Positions 44,245-53,700 of a stretch of DNA of 64,000 bases are shown here, one piece after another. The notes under the pieces were generated by a model that saw only the letters and a program-made list of their open reading frames with translations, made no database searches and was not told where the DNA came from. The stretch comes from Arthrobacter terrae (GTDB lineage Bacteria > Actinomycetota > Actinomycetes > Actinomycetales > Micrococcaceae). How positions within the stretch are numbered: the first letter of the stretch is position 1; the number at the start of each line of letters is the position of its first letter. A program made the translations under genes and the position numbers. The DNA lies in NCBI RefSeq assembly GCF_015708085.1, contig NZ_JADNYM010000019.1, positions 1 through 64,000 on the forward strand. Reading direction: 5' to 3'.

Positions 44245-44694
44245 CTATGTGTAGCCCTTTGTGGCTGCGCCAAGAAAATTGGCCGAGAGGTGCTGGAGGA
44301 ACTCCTCGGATATCTGCAGCATCTCCGCTGCCCGCTCAAGCTCAGCCAGATGGACCCGGCTCAGATCAGCAAGGATCACGCGTGCCTTGTCGGTCAGGAC
44401 CAGCCGCACCACCCGGTGATCATGAAGGTCGCGGCAGCGCTCCAGCAGTTTCATGGTCTCGGCGCGCCGGACCAGCCCGACCGCGCTGTGATGCCTGATC
44501 TGCAGCGCCGAAGCCACGTCTCCCACGCTTGCGGGAGGCACACCCGTACGGGCGCGGATCACCAGCAGCAACTGATGTTGTTGCGCTGTTAAGCCGGCCT
44601 TGGCGGCTTCTTGCTCGCTCCAGACCAGAAATTCCCGCAGTGCGCAGCGGAAGGTTAATAGTACGTTGTACTGCGCGTCGGTCAGATCCGACAT
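44245..44694 (-). CDS. MarR-family transcriptional regulator
   Basis: A 149-residue winged-helix protein. The recognition region is [33 protein letters not shown] (54-86, in part) and the wing [17 protein letters not shown] (88-104). It reads in the same direction as dxs and is 118 bp upstream. It may control the hopanoid operon in response to an unknown ligand, or be its first gene. It is divergent from the pRiA4b-like gene. The 44695-44996 interval carries both promoters and has no other clear gene. Confidence 0.85.
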   Translation of the reverse strand: MSDLTDAQYNVLLTFRCALREFLVWSEQEAAKAGLTAQQHQLLLVIRARTGVPPASVGDVASALQIRHHSAVGLVRRAETMKLLERCRDLHDHRVVRLVLTDKARVILADLSRVHLAELERAAEMLQISEEFLQHLSANFLGAATKGYT

Positions 44695-44996
44695 AGGCTC
44701 ATGCTACGCCCATGACGCCGTCTCCACGAGGTTCGGGCAAGTCCGGCAAATCGGCAGAAGGCGTGCCATCCCGGCGAGCCGTGGGCAGCACCGCGGGGCG
44801 CCACAGCGGGGCAGAACTGCAGGGCGCCACAGCGGGCACGATCGGCGGCAACGTGGTCCGGATCCAATGCAACGGTGAGCGGCATCCGTTGGGCATACCG
44901 GTCCTGGCAGCGCTCTGCCGCGCAATAAACTGGCATCCTGGCCGACTGGAACGTAGCGTCGTCGTAAGACCATTTCCGCGACCAGGCAGGGATACC

Positions 44997-46898
44997 GTGA
45001 GCAGGAACAGCAGAAACCGGCACAATGCCAAAGACACCACAAGCCGTAAGGCCAGCAAGGGTGCCGCCGGTTCGGCGTCGACCTCGATGAGTACGTTCCG
45101 CGCGGGCCGCGCCATTGATGCGCTCACGCCTGCATTTGTGCAGTGGTTCGACGACGGTTCAGCCGGCACCGCCACGGCGGCTTTGGAATGCCTGGCGGAC
45201 ATCAAGGAGGTCATAAGCCGATATATGGAAGGTACGGCCGCGGCGGAGGTGACGGCCTTCGAATCCATACCGTTGGCGGTAGCGATCACCGACGTTCTGG
45301 TGTCCACGGACGAGGAAGCGGATGCCGCGTTAATCGTGGACGCCATGGCCGCGTACATCAGTTTCCTCACCGAAACGGGCAGGTGGGCCGGGTCCGCTGA
45401 ACAGCTGGCGCAGATCATGGACTTCTTCGAAACGGTTCAGGCGGACGACGACCTTGGCCGGATCGATATACCGGATCTGGCCGAGGATGAAGCCCTCGAG
45501 GTGTTCGCCGGCCTGCCGCTGATTCAGCGGACAACAGCACTGCTGAAGTGGATCGGTGCCGGCCGGCCGGTTACCGGCACCGGAGCTTTGCGCCTGATAG
45601 ATCTTCACGAGGCGGCTGCCTGCGTCGGGATTTCAGTCCGCGGCGCCGTCAAGGGAGCACAGCCAGACGGAGCGGTTCCGACCGTCAGATCCATGCAGGA
45701 TGTGCCGCTTCTGCCCCAGATCTGGGCTGCGCTGGAAGCTGCAGAGCTGATTGAAATCAAGGCAACGAAGGCGGTGCCGTCCAAGGACGCCGTCGGCTTC
45801 CTGTCCGGCACTTCGCCCGAGCGCCTTGCAGAATACAGCTACTTCAGCACCCGGTTCCTGGAGCAGACCGTGCTGGGCATGGACCCGGCTTTTCCCGACG
45901 TATCGGCAATTCTGAGCGGGTTGGAGGTGTCGATCCTGATCGCTGCGTCGACTCCTGAGCCTCCGCCGGTGGAACGCGTCCTGGCCCTGGCTGACCAGGC
46001 GCCGGAAGAGGAAAAAATGATGGCGGATATCATCGGCCGGATGACTGTGGGTCGGTTGGAGAGGCTCGCTGAGCTGGGCCTGTTGACCATCGATACACAT
46101 TTCCGGGTGCCACCGGCATTAATCGGCTGTATTGTGGATGCCTTCGACGATGACGTGATTGATCGGCTGGAGCTTGGCGAAGCCGTTGACCACACGACGG
46201 CCCAGGAGCAGGGCCCCGCCAGAAAGGCACCCAAGGCTACCCCGGCGAAGAAGGCTACCCCGGCGCAGAAGGGTTCCCCGGCGCAGAAGGGTTCCCCGGC
46301 GCAGAAGGGTTCTGCTGCCGGCACCATCCTGCAGCTGAAGATCCAACTCAAAAATGCCAAACCGCCCATCTGGCGGCGCGTCCTGGTTCCGGCCAGCATG
46401 CCGCTGGATGAGTTGCATACCGTCATTCAGACCCTGTTCGGGTGGCTGGACTACCATCTGCACAACTTCCAGACCGGTGGTTTCCGCGGGCCCAGCTACG
46501 CGCCGGCGGATCCGGATGACGTGCTGGACTCCTTTGGCGAACCTTCCATCGACGAGTCCACGGTCAGGCTCGGCGAACTGCTTGCGGAGGTGGGCAGCAA
46601 AATGGTCTACACCTATGACTTCGGTGATGACTGGGAGCACACCATCGTCGTGGAAAAGATCCTGACGGTCGACGACGGCGGGCAGCTTCCGCGGTGCACC
46701 GGCGGCAGGGGCGCCGCGCCGGCGGAGGACAGCGGCGGAACCTTGGGCTGGACCAATATTGTGCAGGCCGTCAACGATCCCGAGCATGAGGAGCACGAAG
46801 AGTACCGGCAATGGCTGGGCCTGCAGCCGGGGGAGACTCTGGACCCCAAGGCCTTCGACGTGGAGCAGGCCAACGAGGACCTGGCCGATATCTTCTAA
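44997..46898 (+). CDS. pRiA4b ORF-3-like protein with long helical N-terminal region
   Basis: A 633-residue cytoplasmic protein. Residues 1-30 are basic, and 35-395 form an Ala/Glu/Leu-rich helical region without a recognised family. A linker of KATPAK/KGSPAQ hexapeptide repeats follows (about 410-440). The C-terminal 190 residues match the plasmid pRiA4b ORF-3 domain (QLKIQLKNAKPPIWRRVLVP, HNFQ and YTYDFGDDWEHTIVVE, and ending FDVEQANEDLADIF), a family of unknown function. GTG 44997 has GGGATACC upstream. The frame is open 5' to 44712, but that part looks non-coding. It could bind nucleic acid, though nothing proves it. Confidence 0.8.
   Translation: MSRNSRNRHNAKDTTSRKASKGAAGSASTSMSTFRAGRAIDALTPAFVQWFDDGSAGTATAALECLADIKEVISRYMEGTAAAEVTAFESIPLAVAITDVLVSTDEEADAALIVDAMAAYISFLTETGRWAGSAEQLAQIMDFFETVQADDDLGRIDIPDLAEDEALEVFAGLPLIQRTTALLKWIGAGRPVTGTGALRLIDLHEAAACVGISVRGAVKGAQPDGAVPTVRSMQDVPLLPQIWAALEAAELIEIKATKAVPSKDAVGFLSGTSPERLAEYSYFSTRFLEQTVLGMDPAFPDVSAILSGLEVSILIAASTPEPPPVERVLALADQAPEEEKMMADIIGRMTVGRLERLAELGLLTIDTHFRVPPALIGCIVDAFDDDVIDRLELGEAVDHTTAQEQGPARKAPKATPAKKATPAQKGSPAQKGSPAQKGSAAGTILQLKIQLKNAKPPIWRRVLVPASMPLDELHTVIQTLFGWLDYHLHNFQTGGFRGPSYAPADPDDVLDSFGEPSIDESTVRLGELLAEVGSKMVYTYDFGDDWEHTIVVEKILTVDDGGQLPRCTGGRGAAPAEDSGGTLGWTNIVQAVNDPEHEEHEEYRQWLGLQPGETLDPKAFDVEQANEDLADIF
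46230..46312 (+). repeat. In-frame 18-bp tandem repeats
   Basis: Near-identical units encoding KATPAK and KGSPAQ repeats lie in the linker of the pRiA4b-like gene. The last three units (GGTTCCCCGGCGCAGAAG) are nearly identical, which suggests recent slippage expansion. Confidence 0.7.
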
Positions 46899-46922
46899 GC
46901 CAGTCTTCTCCCGGCCAGGCGG

Positions 46923-47387
46923 CTACTCTACGTCCGGCTCTCCACTGATGCTGCTCAAGCGACGGCCACGCGGCTGGACAGGGAAGCGGCGCCCGCTGAT
47001 CTGGTCCGGAACAATACGGACGAAGTGGTTTTTTTCCCCGGCCTGCCAGGGAAAAATCGGCAACATGGCGGCGGCCGCGGCCTCATCTATGTCCCGCGGC
47101 TCCTCCGCCGTGCCCTTGATGACAGCGCTCCAGGCCCGGTTGGTGCTCCTGTCATAGCCGTCCACTTCAAAGGCCAGCGGGTGGCCGGAGCGCACCCCGT
47201 CCACCTTGGAACCCTCAGCACTGCGGAAAACCACCGTCCCGTGGTCCACCATGTAGGTCAGCGGAAAGATCTCCGGATGGTCGTCGATGATCACGGCCAG
47301 CCGGCCGATGTCAGCGCTGCGCAGGGCGTCCCAGCACTCGTGGATGGAGAGGTGCTCGATTCCGTTAACTTCGTCGTTGGCGTCCAT
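46923..47387 (-). CDS. Pyridoxamine 5'-phosphate oxidase-like flavin protein
   Basis: A 154-residue split-barrel protein of the PNPOx-like group. RLAVIIDDHPEIFPLTYMVDHGTVVFRSAEGSK (29-61, in part) and ESVVIKGTAEE-like segment SAVIKGTAEE match actinobacterial F420- or FMN-binding members. No Arg/His constellation of true PNPOx was identified. The cofactor and substrate are unknown. The gene converges on the pRiA4b-like gene across 24 bp and lies 71 bp upstream of narI on the same strand, but in the order of transcription it is downstream of narI. Confidence 0.85.
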   Translation of the reverse strand: MDANDEVNGIEHLSIHECWDALRSADIGRLAVIIDDHPEIFPLTYMVDHGTVVFRSAEGSKVDGVRSGHPLAFEVDGYDRSTNRAWSAVIKGTAEEPRDIDEAAAAAMLPIFPWQAGEKNHFVRIVPDQISGRRFPVQPRGRRLSSISGEPDVE

Positions 47388-47458
47388 AGGGCCATCCTAG
47401 GCTGGTCGGGGCCACTATGGGCCAGCCGGTACTCCTTAGCGCTCCGTCGGCTGCCCTT

Positions 47459-48223
47459 TCACCGGTTCCGGGTGTCGCGATCGCGGGTACCGACTGCGGA
47501 CCAGCCGCGGCGCACCGGTTCGGCAGCAGACCTGCCTGCGATCCGGCCCTTGTCCCGGCTCCGGTAAACGATGTAGGGCCGGAACAGGTAATGCAGCGGC
47601 GCCGTGAAGGCGTGCACCAGCCGGGTGAAGGGCCAGATGGTGAACAGCAGCATGCCCACCAGCGTGTGCAAATGGAAGGAGAACGGGGCGATGGCCATCG
47701 ACGTAATGTCCGGCTGGAAGATGAACAGGGAACGGAACCAGGGGGAGACGGTTTCGCGGTAGTTGTGACCTTCCCCGCCCAGGAAGACGCTCGCCAGTGT
47801 GGTCCAGAGGCCGAACACGATGGCACCGGTCAGCACCACGTACATCATCTTGTCGTTGCGGGTCGTCGCCATGAACACCGGACCCGTCACCCGCCGTCGG
47901 TAAATCAGCAAAATGATGCCGCCCAGCGTGCCGATACCGGCGATGCCGCCCACGAAGAGCGCATTGAAGTGGTAGAAGTCCTGGCTCATGCCCACCGCCT
48001 GGGTCCAGGACATCGGTATCACCAGACCGAATAGGTGTCCGGCGATGACGGCCAGCAGGCCGAAGTGGAAGACCGGTGAGCCGATGCGCAGCAGCCTGGA
48101 TTCATACAACTGCGACGACCTGGTGGTCCAGCCGAACTGGTCGTACTTGTACCGCCAGATGAGTCCGCCAACCAGTATGACCATCATGACGTACGGCAGC
48201 ACACCCCACAGCAGGATGTCCAT
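47459..48223 (-). CDS. narI: Respiratory nitrate reductase subunit gamma
   Basis: A 254-residue cytochrome b subunit with five membrane helices that passes electrons from quinol to NarH. GSPVFHFGLLAVIAGHLFGLVIP and FSFHLHTLVGMLLFTIWPFTRLVHAF (in part) hold the four heme-ligating His. The C-terminal tail is basic and divergent. It starts 1 bp after the narJ stop and is the last gene of the nar operon. All structural subunits are present and in the usual order. Confidence 0.95.
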   Translation of the reverse strand: MDILLWGVLPYVMMVILVGGLIWRYKYDQFGWTTRSSQLYESRLLRIGSPVFHFGLLAVIAGHLFGLVIPMSWTQAVGMSQDFYHFNALFVGGIAGIGTLGGIILLIYRRRVTGPVFMATTRNDKMMYVVLTGAIVFGLWTTLASVFLGGEGHNYRETVSPWFRSLFIFQPDITSMAIAPFSFHLHTLVGMLLFTIWPFTRLVHAFTAPLHYLFRPYIVYRSRDKGRIAGRSAAEPVRRGWSAVGTRDRDTRNR

Positions 48224-48224
48224 C

Positions 48225-48923
48225 TCAGCTCCTTGCCAGCGGCAGCAGCCGCGGATCGTAGGGTTCCAGTCCCACCGATTCGGTAGGCGGGCCGTAGCCG
48301 GCCATTTTCATGACCGCTTGTTGGTCCGCCGGGGATTTCCCGGGCAGGGTGTCACAGATGGCGCGCAGAATGAGGCTGTGGGGCAGTTTGTCATCGAGCA
48401 GGCCGAGCCGGAGCATTTCCAGGCTGGGCCGGTACTGGATCAGCAGTTCCCGGCCGGCATCCAGATCGACGCGCGCGGCGAATTCCAGCACCATGGGAAG
48501 GTAGTCCGGCAGTTCGCCATGGGTATCCACCAGGAAGTTGCTGCGCCGATAGACCTGCTTAAAGATGCCCAAAACCTCGCCGCGGCGCCGGGTGTCACCG
48601 TCGGTCCAATAGGACAGATGAAGAGCGTGCCGCTTGCCGAGGTCGAATTCCTGCACGTACCGGGCCTGCACCTCCATCGGTGGAACGGAACTCAGCTGCG
48701 CCAGGACGGGCGCAAAGTCCTCGGCCGCGTCCGGGTGCTCCGCCAGCACCGACCTGATCAGCGGCAGCCGCTCCAGGACGTCCTGGTCCGGGTACGAAAG
48801 GCACCAGGCAGCGGCCAGATAAACCGCCCTGTCACGGCTCGCAGCTTCACGAACCGCCGTTGCTTTTTTAGCACCCATTTTTTTGCCGGCCGGCTTGCTC
48901 CTGGACAGCTTGCGATCCCTCAC
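48225..48923 (-). CDS. narJ: Nitrate reductase assembly chaperone NarJ
   Basis: The 232-residue chaperone inserts the molybdenum cofactor and clusters into NarG before membrane attachment. The ALHLSYWTDGDTRRRGEVLG segment and helical core are typical of NarJ/TorD. GTG 48923 overlaps the narH stop (GTGA) and has GGAGGAGCC upstream. The first 20 residues are basic (VRDRKLSRSKPAGKKMG). Confidence 0.92.
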   Translation of the reverse strand: MRDRKLSRSKPAGKKMGAKKATAVREAASRDRAVYLAAAWCLSYPDQDVLERLPLIRSVLAEHPDAAEDFAPVLAQLSSVPPMEVQARYVQEFDLGKRHALHLSYWTDGDTRRRGEVLGIFKQVYRRSNFLVDTHGELPDYLPMVLEFAARVDLDAGRELLIQYRPSLEMLRLGLLDDKLPHSLILRAICDTLPGKSPADQQAVMKMAGYGPPTESVGLEPYDPRLLPLARS

Positions 48924-50722
48924 GGCTCCTCCAGGGCAATGGCATTGGGTTCGTTGTCCGCCGGATTCCCCGAGGCGCCGGAGGCCGATGCGCTGGGTCC
49001 GCCGGCGTCGGGGCTGGGACCGGCGCGGCCGCCGCTGTGCGCGGGGGAATCCGCGCTCATCCGTGGCGCGTCCCGCTTGTCCGGAAACAACCCGCGCGGT
49101 GTCCCGTTGCCGTCCCAATTGAGCAGGTTGACCCGGCCGCGCAGGGATTCTTCACCGGCAACGTTGTCGGAGGTCTGCCGGTCGCGCAGGGCATTGAACG
49201 TCTCCACCGCTACCGGAGCGGGTTTGCCGCTGGCTTCCCCGAACGGGGAATCCTGCATGCCTGGGCCGCCGTCGAAATCCAGCGAGCAGCCCATTTCCTC
49301 CAGATCGTGGGCCTGTTCCATGTGCGCCTGCGGGATGACGTAGCGTTCCTCGTATTTGGCGATTGCCATCAGCCGGTACATCTCGTACATTTCCTGTCCC
49401 GCCATGCCCACCGCGGCGGGGATGGAATCGTCGGGATCGTTGCCCATGCTGATGCCGCGCATATAGGAGCGCATGGCTGCGAGCTTTTTCAGCACAGCCG
49501 TGACCCGGTCCGCATCCCCGGCGGTGAAAAGCTCCGCCAGGTACTCCACCGGAATCCGCAACGCATCGATGGCCCCGAACAGGTTTCCGTAGTCCTCCGC
49601 GTCGTGGCCCTGTTCCTTGAGCAGGTCCACCACGGGGGACAGCGGCGGGACGTACCAGACCATCGGCATGGTCCGGTATTCGGGGTGCAGCGGCAGGGCC
49701 ACCTTGTAGACCTTGGCGAGCGCATAGACAGGCGAGCGCTGCGCGGCGTCAATCCAGTCGTCCTGGATGCCCTGAGCCCGGGCCGCGGCTATTACGGCGG
49801 GGTCATGCGGGTCCAGCAGCACGTCCATCTGCGCGTCATAGAGTTCCTGCGGATCGGTCACCGACGCCGCCTCGGTGACCGCGTCGGCGTCGTACAGGAA
49901 GAGCCCCAGGTAGCGCAGCCGGCCCACGCAGGTTTCCGAGCACACCGTCGGCAGCCCCACCTCGATCCGGGGGTAGCAGAAGGTGCACTTCTCGGCCTTG
50001 CCGGTCTTGTGGTTGAAATACATCTTCTTGTAGGGGCAGCCGGTAATGCACTGCCGCCAGCCGCGGCACTTGTCCTGGTCCACCAGCACGATGCCGTCTT
50101 CCACCCGCTTGTAAATGGCACCGGAGGGACAGGACGCCATGCACGACGGGTTCAGGCAGTGCTCACAGATCCGCGGCAGATAGAACATAAAGGTCTTCTC
50201 GAATTCGAGCTTGATCGTGTCCTCGGATTCGCGCCGGAGCTTTTCAATGACCGGATCCAGGTGGCCCATTTCGGGGGAGCCGCCCAGGTCATCGTCCCAG
50301 TTCGCGGACCAGGTGATTTTTGTGTCCTTGCCGGTGATCAGGGACTTTGGCCGGGCCACCGGAAAATCGTCGCCCAGGGGTGCATCGATGAGGGTCTTGT
50401 AGTCGTAGGTCCACGGCTCGTAATAGTCCTTGAGCTCGGGTTGGACCGGGCTGGCGAAGAGTCCGAACATTTTGCTGACCCGCCCGCCCGCTTTCAGGAC
50501 CAGTTTCCCGCGCTTGTTCAGCGACCAGCCGCCCTGCCACTTTTCCTGATCCTCGTACCGGCGCGGATATCCCTGTCCGGGCCGGGTCTCCACATTGTTG
50601 AACCAGACATATTCGGTGCCGGCCCGGTTAGTCCAAGCCTGTTTGCAGGTGACCGAACAGGTGTGGCAGCCAATGCATTTGTCCAGATTCATCACCATGC
50701 CCATTTGAGCCATAACACGCAT
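48920..50722 (-). CDS. narH: Respiratory nitrate reductase subunit beta
   Basis: A 600-residue four-cluster iron-sulfur protein. CIGCHTCSVTCKQAW (16-30), CEHCLNPSCMASCPSG, CRGWRQCITGCPYKKMYFN and CTFCYPRIEVGLPTVCSETC supply the cysteines; one position is Trp in CRGW, giving the 3Fe-4S cluster. ATG 50722 overlaps narG by one base and has AGGAGGTG upstream. The last 70 residues (SADSPAHSGGRAGPSPDAGG onward) are a low-complexity tail beyond the usual end. Confidence 0.96.
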   Translation of the reverse strand: MRVMAQMGMVMNLDKCIGCHTCSVTCKQAWTNRAGTEYVWFNNVETRPGQGYPRRYEDQEKWQGGWSLNKRGKLVLKAGGRVSKMFGLFASPVQPELKDYYEPWTYDYKTLIDAPLGDDFPVARPKSLITGKDTKITWSANWDDDLGGSPEMGHLDPVIEKLRRESEDTIKLEFEKTFMFYLPRICEHCLNPSCMASCPSGAIYKRVEDGIVLVDQDKCRGWRQCITGCPYKKMYFNHKTGKAEKCTFCYPRIEVGLPTVCSETCVGRLRYLGLFLYDADAVTEAASVTDPQELYDAQMDVLLDPHDPAVIAAARAQGIQDDWIDAAQRSPVYALAKVYKVALPLHPEYRTMPMVWYVPPLSPVVDLLKEQGHDAEDYGNLFGAIDALRIPVEYLAELFTAGDADRVTAVLKKLAAMRSYMRGISMGNDPDDSIPAAVGMAGQEMYEMYRLMAIAKYEERYVIPQAHMEQAHDLEEMGCSLDFDGGPGMQDSPFGEASGKPAPVAVETFNALRDRQTSDNVAGEESLRGRVNLLNWDGNGTPRGLFPDKRDAPRMSADSPAHSGGRAGPSPDAGGPSASASGASGNPADNEPNAIALEEP

Positions 50723-53700
50723 TAGTACTGCACCTCCTGGGAACGACGGCGGATGGTGGTTACGTTGTCCCGCTGGTTTCCGGTGGGGCCAAGGTAGTTG
50801 AAAGCGTAGGTCAGCTGGGCGTAGCCGCCGATCAGGTGTGAGGGTTTCACCAGCAGCCGCGTCAGCGAGTTGTGGATGCCGCCGCGCCGGCCGGTCGCCT
50901 CCGATTTGGGAACATCGATGGTGCGCTCCTGCGCGTGGTAGACGTACACCACGCCCTCCGGCATCCGGTGGCTGACCACCGCCCGCGCCACGTAGACGCC
51001 GTTGATATTCACACATTCCACCCAGTCGTTGTCCTTGGCCTCGATGGAAGCCGCATCCGCCGGGCTCATCCAGACGGTAGGTCCGCCGCGGGAGAGTGAG
51101 AGCATCAGCAGATTGTCCTGGTATTCGGAATGGATGGACCACTTCGAGTGCGGCGTCAGGTAGCGCACCACCACCTCCTTTGTCCCGTTCGGCCCCAGCT
51201 TCGGCTCGCCGAACAAACGTTGCATGTCCAGCGGGGGCCGATAGATGGGCAGCGCCTCCCCGACGTCGCGGATCCAGTCGTGGTCCAGGAAGAAGTGCAT
51301 CCTTCCGGTGAGGGTGTGCCAGGGCTTGAGCCGTTCCACATTGATGGTGAAAGGGGAGTACCGCCGGCCGCCGGATTCGGATCCGGACCATTCCGGGGAG
51401 GTAATCACCGGGACAGGGCCGGCCTGTGTCTGGGCGAAGGTGATGAATTTTTCCTCGGATCCTTCGGCGAGGTCGGCCAGTTTCCGGCCGGTCCGTATTT
51501 CCAGATCCTTGAATCCCTGCACCGCCAGCTGGCCGTTGGTGGTGCCGGAAAACGTCAGGATCGCCTCGGCCATCTTTGCATCGGTATCGATCGCCGGCCG
51601 CCCGTTGGCTACGCCGCCAAGCATTACGCCATTGGCGTGGCTGAGCCGGTTCAGTGCGCCGTCGAGCTTATATGTAACGTTCTTGACGGTGAAGCCGAGC
51701 TTGTCCGCCAGCGGGCCGACGGCGGCAAGCTTCTGCGCGATCGCCGTATAGTCCCGCTCCACCACGGAAAAGACGGGCATGTTCTGCCCCGGCACGGCCG
51801 GGATGTCCGGCTCGCGCCAGTCCCGGACGATGCCGCCGGGTTGGGCCACCTGCCCCGGAGTATCGTGCTGGAGCGGGACGCTGACTAAATCGCGGCGCAC
51901 ACCCAGGTGCGTCTTGGCCTGCCGGGAGAGCTCTTCGGCCAGCAGATGGAAGGTTTCGAAGTCGGTCTTGGTTTCCCACGGCGGATCGATGGCCGGGGTG
52001 AACGCGTGCACAAAGGGGTGCATGTCCGTGGAGGAGAGATCGTGTTTCTCATACCAGGTGGCGGCCGGAAAAACGATGTCCGAGAGCAGCGTGGTGGAGG
52101 TCATCCGGAAATCGGCGGAGACCAGCAGGTCGAGCTTGCCCTCCGGCGCCTGCTCATGCCATTTGACGTCCCGCGGTTTGAGCCCCTCCGCATGGTCCCT
52201 GCCCATCACGTTGTTGTGCGTTCCGAGCAGGTTCCGCAGAAAATATTCATTGCCTTTCGCCGAGGAGCCAAACAGGTTCGACCGCCACAGCACCAGGGTC
52301 CGCGGCCAGTTTTCCGGTGCATCCACGTCCTCGATGGCCGGCGTCAGCGTCCGGTTCTTAAGGGCAGCGGCAATATAGGTCGGCGTGTCCTTTGCGGTTC
52401 CGGCGGCGACGGCGGCCTCGGCCTCGTCCGCTATGTCCAGCGGGTTCCGGTCGAACTGCGGATAGAACGGCATCCACCCGAGCCGGGCAGACTGGGCCAG
52501 AGTGTCAGCGGTGTGCATGCCGTCCAGTGCCCCCGTGGAGAGCGGGGATTTCAGCGCATCCGCGGAGTAGCCGTCCTGCCGCCACTGGTCGGTGTGCATG
52601 TACCAGTAGCCGGTGCCGATCATGGTCCGCGGCGGCCTGGCCCAGTCGAGGGCATTGGCAATGGAGATCCAGCCCGTCGTGGGCCGGGTTTTTTCCTGCC
52701 CCACATAATGCGCCCAGCCGCCGCCGTTGCGTCCCATGCAGCCGGTGAGCATCACCAAAGACAGCACCGCGCGGTAGGTGGCGTCGCCGTGAAACCATTG
52801 GCAGATGCCCGCGCCCATAATGATCATCGAGCGGCCCTTGGACTGCTCGGCATTGCGGGCAAATTCCCGGGCCACCCGGATGCAGGCCTGCGCCGGGACG
52901 GAGGTGATTTCCTCCTGCCAGGCCGGTGTGTATGGTGTGCCGGCGTCGTCGTAATCGGCGGCCCAGTCCCCTGGCAGCCCGGGCCGGCCGACTCCGTACT
53001 GCGCCAGCATTAGATCGAATACGGTGGTGACCAGATGCCCGTCCACCCGCAGCACCGGCACGCCGCGGCGCAGCACGCTGCCGGCACCGGCCGGATCTTC
53101 GAAGCAGGGCAGCAGGATTTCAGCACTTTCGGACGAGACCTCCAGCAGCGACAGCGCCGGGTCGATGCCCTCCAGGTCCAGGTTCCACTTGCCCTTGCCG
53201 GATTCGTTGTAGCGGAACCCCATGGACCCGTTGGGCACCACGGCGCGGGCGGTGAGCTTATCAAAGAGCACTGTCCGGAACGCCGGGTCCTGCGCACCCG
53301 CCTCAGCCGGCAGGTCAGCGGCGGTGAGGAATTTTGCCGGGACTAGGCCGCCGCCGTCGTGCTCCTCCAACCGCACCAAAAACGGCAGGTCCGTGTACTG
53401 CCGGACGTAGCCGGAGAAGTACGGCACCTCGCGGTCAACGAAGAATTCCTTGAGCATCACATGACCCATGGCCATGGCCAGGGCGGCGTCGGTGCCCGCC
53501 TGCGCCGGCAGCCACTCGTCCGCAAACTTGGTGTTGTCCGCGTAGTCCGGACTGATCGCGACCACCTTGGTCCCGCGGTAGCGCACCTCCGTCATCCAGT
53601 GCGCGTCCGGCGTCCGGGTTACCGGCACGTTGGAACCCCACATCATCAGGTAGGTGGAATCCCACCAGTCACCGGATTCCGGCACATCCGTCTGGTCCCC

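Noticed and set aside
49037-50725. Long plus-strand open frame opposite narH
   Set aside because: Translation is rich in His, Gln, Gly and Val without a fold-like pattern. It is the antisense of the conserved narH sequence.
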